A stretch of 64,000 bases of DNA from Actinocorallia longicatena (GTDB lineage Bacteria > Actinomycetota > Actinomycetes > Streptosporangiales > Streptosporangiaceae), in NCBI RefSeq assembly GCF_039534125.1, contig NZ_BAAAUV010000008.1, positions 248,001 through 312,000 of the forward strand, read 5' to 3'. A program made the position numbers and the translations under genes. The notes beneath the pieces were generated by a model. It was not told the origin of the DNA, searched no databases, and was given only the letters and a program-made list of their open reading frames with translations. This document shows, in pieces, positions 60,998 to 64,000 of the stretch. Each line of letters starts with the position of its first letter. The first letter of the stretch is position 1.

Positions 60998-62095
60998 CTA
61001 GATGACCGTCACGGGATGGCGGATGATCGCGGCGAACTGGTAGCCGAGGGTGTTGTGGGGCTGGCCCTTGGACTGGGTGACGCCCGACTCGTCGGTCGCG
61101 CGGGCCATCAGCTCGGTCGGGCCGCGGCGCTCGGGCCGCCAGGGGAGCTCCCACTGGGCCCAGGTGTGCGGGCGGCGGTCGCCGACGATCCGCGCCTCGG
61201 TCCAGGTGGAGCCGCCGTCGGTGGAGACCTCGACCCGGCGGATCGCGCCGTTGCCCGACCAGGACCGCCCGGTCAGCAGGTGGTCGCAGCCGACGGTGAC
61301 GCGGGCACCGTGGGGGAGCTCGAAGGCGCTCTTGACCGGCATCGTGGTGAGCGGAGCGCTGCCCTCGGCGGGATGGCCGAGCCCGAACAGCCGGTACAGG
61401 TCGGTGCTCCAGGGGGAGTGCAGCTCGCCCGTGGAGACCTCGATGTCGCCGATCCACTTGATGGAGGCGATGCCGACCCAGTCCGGCACGACCAGCCGCA
61501 TCGGGTAGCCGTGCTCGGGGGTGAGGGGCTCGCCGTTCATCTCGTGGGCGAGCAGCACGTCCTTGACGGCCTTCGCGACGGGCAGCGGGCGGCGGACCCG
61601 GCCGAGGTCGCGGCCGTGCTTGAGGTAGGGGTCGTCGAGGCCGCGCGCCATGACGTCGAGGGCGTCCGCGGTGATGCCGGCGGCCTCGAGCACGTGGGAC
61701 AGCCGGACGCCGCGCCAGCGGGCGACGCCGACGGCGCCGAGCCCCCACGCGGTGCCCTCGACCCGCTGGTTCTGCTGGGAGGTGTAGTAGCTGCGGCCGT
61801 TGCCCGCGCACTCGATGAACGCGGTGAGGTCCTCCTGCGGGAACGACAGGAGGTCGTCGTAGGACATCGCCACGGGGCCGTCGCGCAGCCCGTCGCCGTG
61901 CAGCCAGAGGGTCCAGGTGGAGACGTCGATCCGGGGGACGTTGGTGTGGGTCCGCACGAAGAACTGCTTGGTGGGGGTGTGGTGCCCCGCTCCGCGCAGC
62001 GCCTCCCACCGCGTCTCGAGGTCACCGTCCTCATGCGGCAGCCGCCCGCGCCTCGGCCACGCGTAGGCGGCCTCGTCGGTGAGCTCATCGGACAT
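60998..62095 (-). CDS. Sulfite-oxidase-like molybdopterin protein
   Basis: A 365-aa oxidoreductase. The molybdopterin domain (about 40-230) has the Mo-ligand Cys in FIECAGNGRSYY and the cofactor segments YPMRLVVPDWVGIASIKW; the C-terminal Mo-co dimerisation domain follows (about 235-365; IRRVEVSTDGGSTWTEARI). No Tat signal or haem domain is seen, so it is probably cytosolic and its electron acceptor is unknown. TTGACT and CATCCT, 17 bp apart upstream, form a likely promoter. GGAGGGGA precedes the ATG. Confidence 0.9.
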   Translation of the reverse strand: MSDELTDEAAYAWPRRGRLPHEDGDLETRWEALRGAGHHTPTKQFFVRTHTNVPRIDVSTWTLWLHGDGLRDGPVAMSYDDLLSFPQEDLTAFIECAGNGRSYYTSQQNQRVEGTAWGLGAVGVARWRGVRLSHVLEAAGITADALDVMARGLDDPYLKHGRDLGRVRRPLPVAKAVKDVLLAHEMNGEPLTPEHGYPMRLVVPDWVGIASIKWIGDIEVSTGELHSPWSTDLYRLFGLGHPAEGSAPLTTMPVKSAFELPHGARVTVGCDHLLTGRSWSGNGAIRRVEVSTDGGSTWTEARIVGDRRPHTWAQWELPWRPERRGPTELMARATDESGVTQSKGQPHNTLGYQFAAIIRHPVTVI

Positions 62096-62205
62096 GTGGT
62101 CCCCTCCCGCCTGGAACCAGGATGCGGCGATTTTCCTACAAAGTCAATCGAGATAAAGGATAATCTCCCTCTTGTGATCACTTCGACGGTACGCGTTATC
62201 GTCTG

Positions 62206-62766
62206 ATGATGGGGAAGATCGCGGGAATCCTGTTGGCCGCGGGTGCGAGCGTCCGGTTCGGCGAGCCCAAGGCCCTGGTCAGCCTGGACGGCGAGCGCCT
62301 GGTCGACCGCGGTGTCCGGGTGCTGCGCGAGGCGGGCTGCGCGCCCGTCCTGGTCGTCACCGGTGCCGCGCCGGTCGAGACGCTGGGCGCGCTCATCGTG
62401 CCGAACGCGCACTGGCGCGACGGGATGGGCTCCTCGCTGCGGGCGGGGCTCGAGGCCCTGCCGCCGGACTGCCCCGCCGTGGTCGTGACGCTCGTCGACC
62501 AGCCGGGGATCGGGCCCGAGGCGGTGCGCCTGCTCATCGCCGAGCACCGCGCCGGGGCGTCGGCGGTCGCGGCGAGTTTCGGCGGCCGCGGAGCCGAGCC
62601 GCTGCTCGTGGCGCGCGAGCACTTCGCCGCGCTGACGGCCTCCGCGGTGGGGGAGGCGGGGCCGCGCTCCTATCTGCACGCCCACCCCGTGACGCTCGTC
62701 CCGTGCGACGACGTCGCCTCGCCCGACGACCTCGACAGCCCCGGTGACCTGGAGTCCCTGTTCTGA
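62206..62766 (+). CDS. MocA-like molybdenum cofactor nucleotidyltransferase
   Basis: A 186-aa NTP-transferase. N-terminal GILLAAGASVRFGEPKAL is the nucleotide-binding signature, with WRDGMGSSLRAGLEAL, VVTLVDQPGIGPEAVR and GGRGAEPLLV of the MocA/MobA group. It would add CMP or GMP to molybdopterin, which fits its divergent neighbour, a Mo enzyme. Two ATG codons in tandem (62206 and 62209) are possible starts; TATCGT is 6 bases before the second. Confidence 0.86.
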   Translation: MMGKIAGILLAAGASVRFGEPKALVSLDGERLVDRGVRVLREAGCAPVLVVTGAAPVETLGALIVPNAHWRDGMGSSLRAGLEALPPDCPAVVVTLVDQPGIGPEAVRLLIAEHRAGASAVAASFGGRGAEPLLVAREHFAALTASAVGEAGPRSYLHAHPVTLVPCDDVASPDDLDSPGDLESLF

Positions 62767-62803
62767 TTTCCGCGCGGGCCGCGGGTATGGGAGATTGGGC
62801 GCC

Positions 62804-63661
62804 ATGCGCGCCGGATTCCCCCTGTTGTCCAGTGTTCTCGCGGCCGTGGTCGCCGTCGCAGCCGGGGTGTGGCCCGCGCTGAGGGTGACCGCGTTCGACG
62901 GCCTCAGCGGCGCGAAGATGGAGAAGGAGACGGCGAGCCCGTTCGCCGGGAAGACCTGGCCGAAGGCCGCCCCCGGCTCGTTCACCCCCGCCCCCGCCGC
63001 GACGGACGGGCTGGCCACGGTGGTGACGCGGATCCAGACCCAGGAGAAGGTCGTCTTCCTGACCATCGACGACGGCTACGAGTACGACGCCGACTTCGTG
63101 AAGATGGTGCGCGACCAGGGCGTGCCCATCATGACGTTCCTGACCACGGTCTACGTGCCACAGCACGGACCGTACTTCTGGTCGCTGCAGCACGCGGGCT
63201 CGGCGATGGAGAACCACACGGTCAACCACAAGGACCTGAAGTCCCTCGGCCCCGAGGGGCAGAAGACCGAGATCTGCGGCGCGTCCGACACGATCGAGAA
63301 GGTCTACGGGCGCCGCCCCACGACCTTCCGGCCGCCGTTCGGCTCCTACAACGACATCACCCGCAGGGTCGTCGGCGAGTGCGGGATGAAGTCCGTCATC
63401 CTGTGGTCGGCGGAGTTCTGCAACGGGGCCACGGTCTGCTCACCGAACCGCAAGGAGAACGAGTTCGTGCGCGGCGACGGCGGCACCGGGTTCAAGCCCG
63501 GCGACATCATCCTCATGCACTACCGCAAGGGCCTCGCCCAGCAGTTCGGGATGCTGCTCGACTGGATCAAGCAGGCCGGGTACAGGCCCGCCGCGCTCCA
63601 GGAGTACCTGCCGGTCCGGCTCGGCGGCAACGCCCCCGACGCCCAGCCCGCGAAACCTTAA
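62804..63661 (+). CDS. Polysaccharide deacetylase family protein
   Basis: A 285-aa exported or membrane-anchored carbohydrate esterase (CE4). An N-terminal hydrophobic segment (PLLSSVLAAVVAVAAGVWPAL) is followed by a linker and the NodB domain from about residue 80: FLTIDDGYEYD with the two Asp, NHTVNHKDL with the metal His pair, and RPPFGSYND. Probable substrate is peptidoglycan or a surface glycan. TATGGG lies before the ATG. Confidence 0.88.
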   Translation: MRAGFPLLSSVLAAVVAVAAGVWPALRVTAFDGLSGAKMEKETASPFAGKTWPKAAPGSFTPAPAATDGLATVVTRIQTQEKVVFLTIDDGYEYDADFVKMVRDQGVPIMTFLTTVYVPQHGPYFWSLQHAGSAMENHTVNHKDLKSLGPEGQKTEICGASDTIEKVYGRRPTTFRPPFGSYNDITRRVVGECGMKSVILWSAEFCNGATVCSPNRKENEFVRGDGGTGFKPGDIILMHYRKGLAQQFGMLLDWIKQAGYRPAALQEYLPVRLGGNAPDAQPAKP

Positions 63662-63710
63662 CCGAGAATCCCGCCCCGATCACGATACGTAACCGCTACC
63701 GTCGAAGGAG

Positions 63711-63762
63711 CCGGTGGGGCAGAGGTCTCTCGCTCCCCAAACCTCCCTATATGCCCCACCGG
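63711..63762. terminator. Hairpin between convergent deacetylase and PucR genes
   Basis: CCGGTGGGGCA (63711-63721) pairs with TGCCCCACCGG (63752-63762). The loop of 30 nt contains TCTCTCGCTCCCC. It can serve both converging genes. Confidence 0.65.
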
Positions 63763-63827
63763 TCCAGACGCTCCACGGTCCAGAGGCCGCACTGGTCTAG
63801 ATGCCGTACTGGTCTAGATGCCGCGCA
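63761..63827. repeat. Four tandem 16-17 bp repeats across the PucR stop codon
   Basis: Units beginning GGTCCAGA or GGTCTAGA start at 63761, 63777, 63794 and 63811. The last two (GGTCTAGATGCCG) are identical over 13 bp. The fourth contains the stop codon and last codons of the minus-strand regulator; the outer copies have drifted. Confidence 0.8.
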
Positions 63828-64000
63828 TCCGCAGGACCTGGAGGGCGAGGTTGAGGTTGAGCTGAAGGTGCGGGTCCTCGGTGAACGGGCCGAGCATGCG
63901 TTCCAGCTTGCCGATGCGGTACCGCAGCGTGTTGTAGTGGAAGTGCAGCCGGCGCGCGGTCTCGGCGACGTTCAGGTTGGTCTCGAGCAGGACCTGGAGG
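63814..64000 (-). CDS. PucR-family transcriptional regulator, C-terminal end (truncated by window)
   Basis: Only the last 62 residues are inside the window. They form the PucR C-terminal HTH: NLNVAETARRLHFHYNTLRY then RIGKLERMLG, and the end LNLALQVLRMRGI. Typical targets are purine or amino-acid catabolism genes; the sensor domain lies outside. The stop codon falls in a 17-bp tandem repeat. Confidence 0.88.
   Translation of the reverse strand, partial: LQVLLETNLNVAETARRLHFHYNTLRYRIGKLERMLGPFTEDPHLQLNLNLALQVLRMRGI

Overview
The window is a high-GC actinomycete chromosome segment. The base composition, the strong G/C bias at third codon positions, the many GTG starts and stop/start overlaps (GTGA, ATGA, TAATG), and the presence of bldD, the actinobacterial integration host factor mihF, a helicase-dead PriA and a bldD-pyrRBC-carAB-pyrKDF-mihF-gmk-rpoZ-coaBC-metK-priA block all point to Streptomycetales/Streptosporangiales. 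I infer a Streptosporangiales-like genus (Nonomuraea/Streptosporangium type), partly because the pyr operon uses a class 1B PyrK/PyrD pair. No tRNA, rRNA, CRISPR array or prophage was seen.

Layout. 2-3518: LytS/LytT-type two-component system, small membrane protein and acetate-type sodium symporter in one overlapping operon. 3519-3911: convergent gap with a candidate 177-nt structured RNA. 3912-16692: endonuclease IV, a PASTA kinase, a thiOSG operon behind a TPP riboswitch ending in a WD40 kinase, an FAD reductase, an Rv2175c-type regulator, thiE, and a kinase-PP2C-kinase module. 16750-29040: accessory and housekeeping mix: MFS pump with divergent MarR and two visible operators, a MetA-like enzyme, two GNATs, polyprenyl synthase, metF, a two-gene WXG100-like locus, ArsC, YbaK, an HEPN gene with a LexA box, an MTHFR-like gene, a YidB-like gene, and a hydrolase/GlxA pair. 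29089-44020: bldD, divergent pyr operon with a PyrR-binding leader, mihF, gmk, rpoZ, coaBC, metK. 44120-54652: HAD phosphatase divergent from a ROK regulator, priA, a large acidic protein of unknown function, def, fmt, rsmB, PAP2 phosphatase, rpe. 54797-58824: FMN riboswitch, ribE-ribBA-ribH, a histidine-rich leader peptide, hisG, PH-domain protein. 58897-64000: second sodium:solute symporter with a small partner, sulfite-oxidase-like enzyme, MocA-like protein, polysaccharide deacetylase and the end of a PucR regulator.

How the genes work together. Five biosynthetic units are visible with their control elements: thiamin (TPP riboswitch), pyrimidines (PyrR-binding loop directly before the pyrR ribosome site), riboflavin (FMN riboswitch), histidine (leader peptide) and SAM/methionine (metK, metF, MetA-like). 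Four Ser/Thr kinases and one PP2C-like phosphatase lie within 12 kb. Many single genes have a TANNNT hexamer 6-9 bases before the start codon, which suggests widespread leaderless transcription.

The most notable non-coding findings are: two related MITE-like elements (53885-53941 and 60822-60985) with 15-bp inverted ends and TA duplications; the His-rich leader before hisG with two mutually exclusive pairings; the candidate structured RNA at 3671-3847; a LexA box at the HEPN gene promoter; and tandem 15-17 bp repeats that run across stop codons at two separate loci. Nothing was searched against databases; functions rest on motifs and context read by eye.
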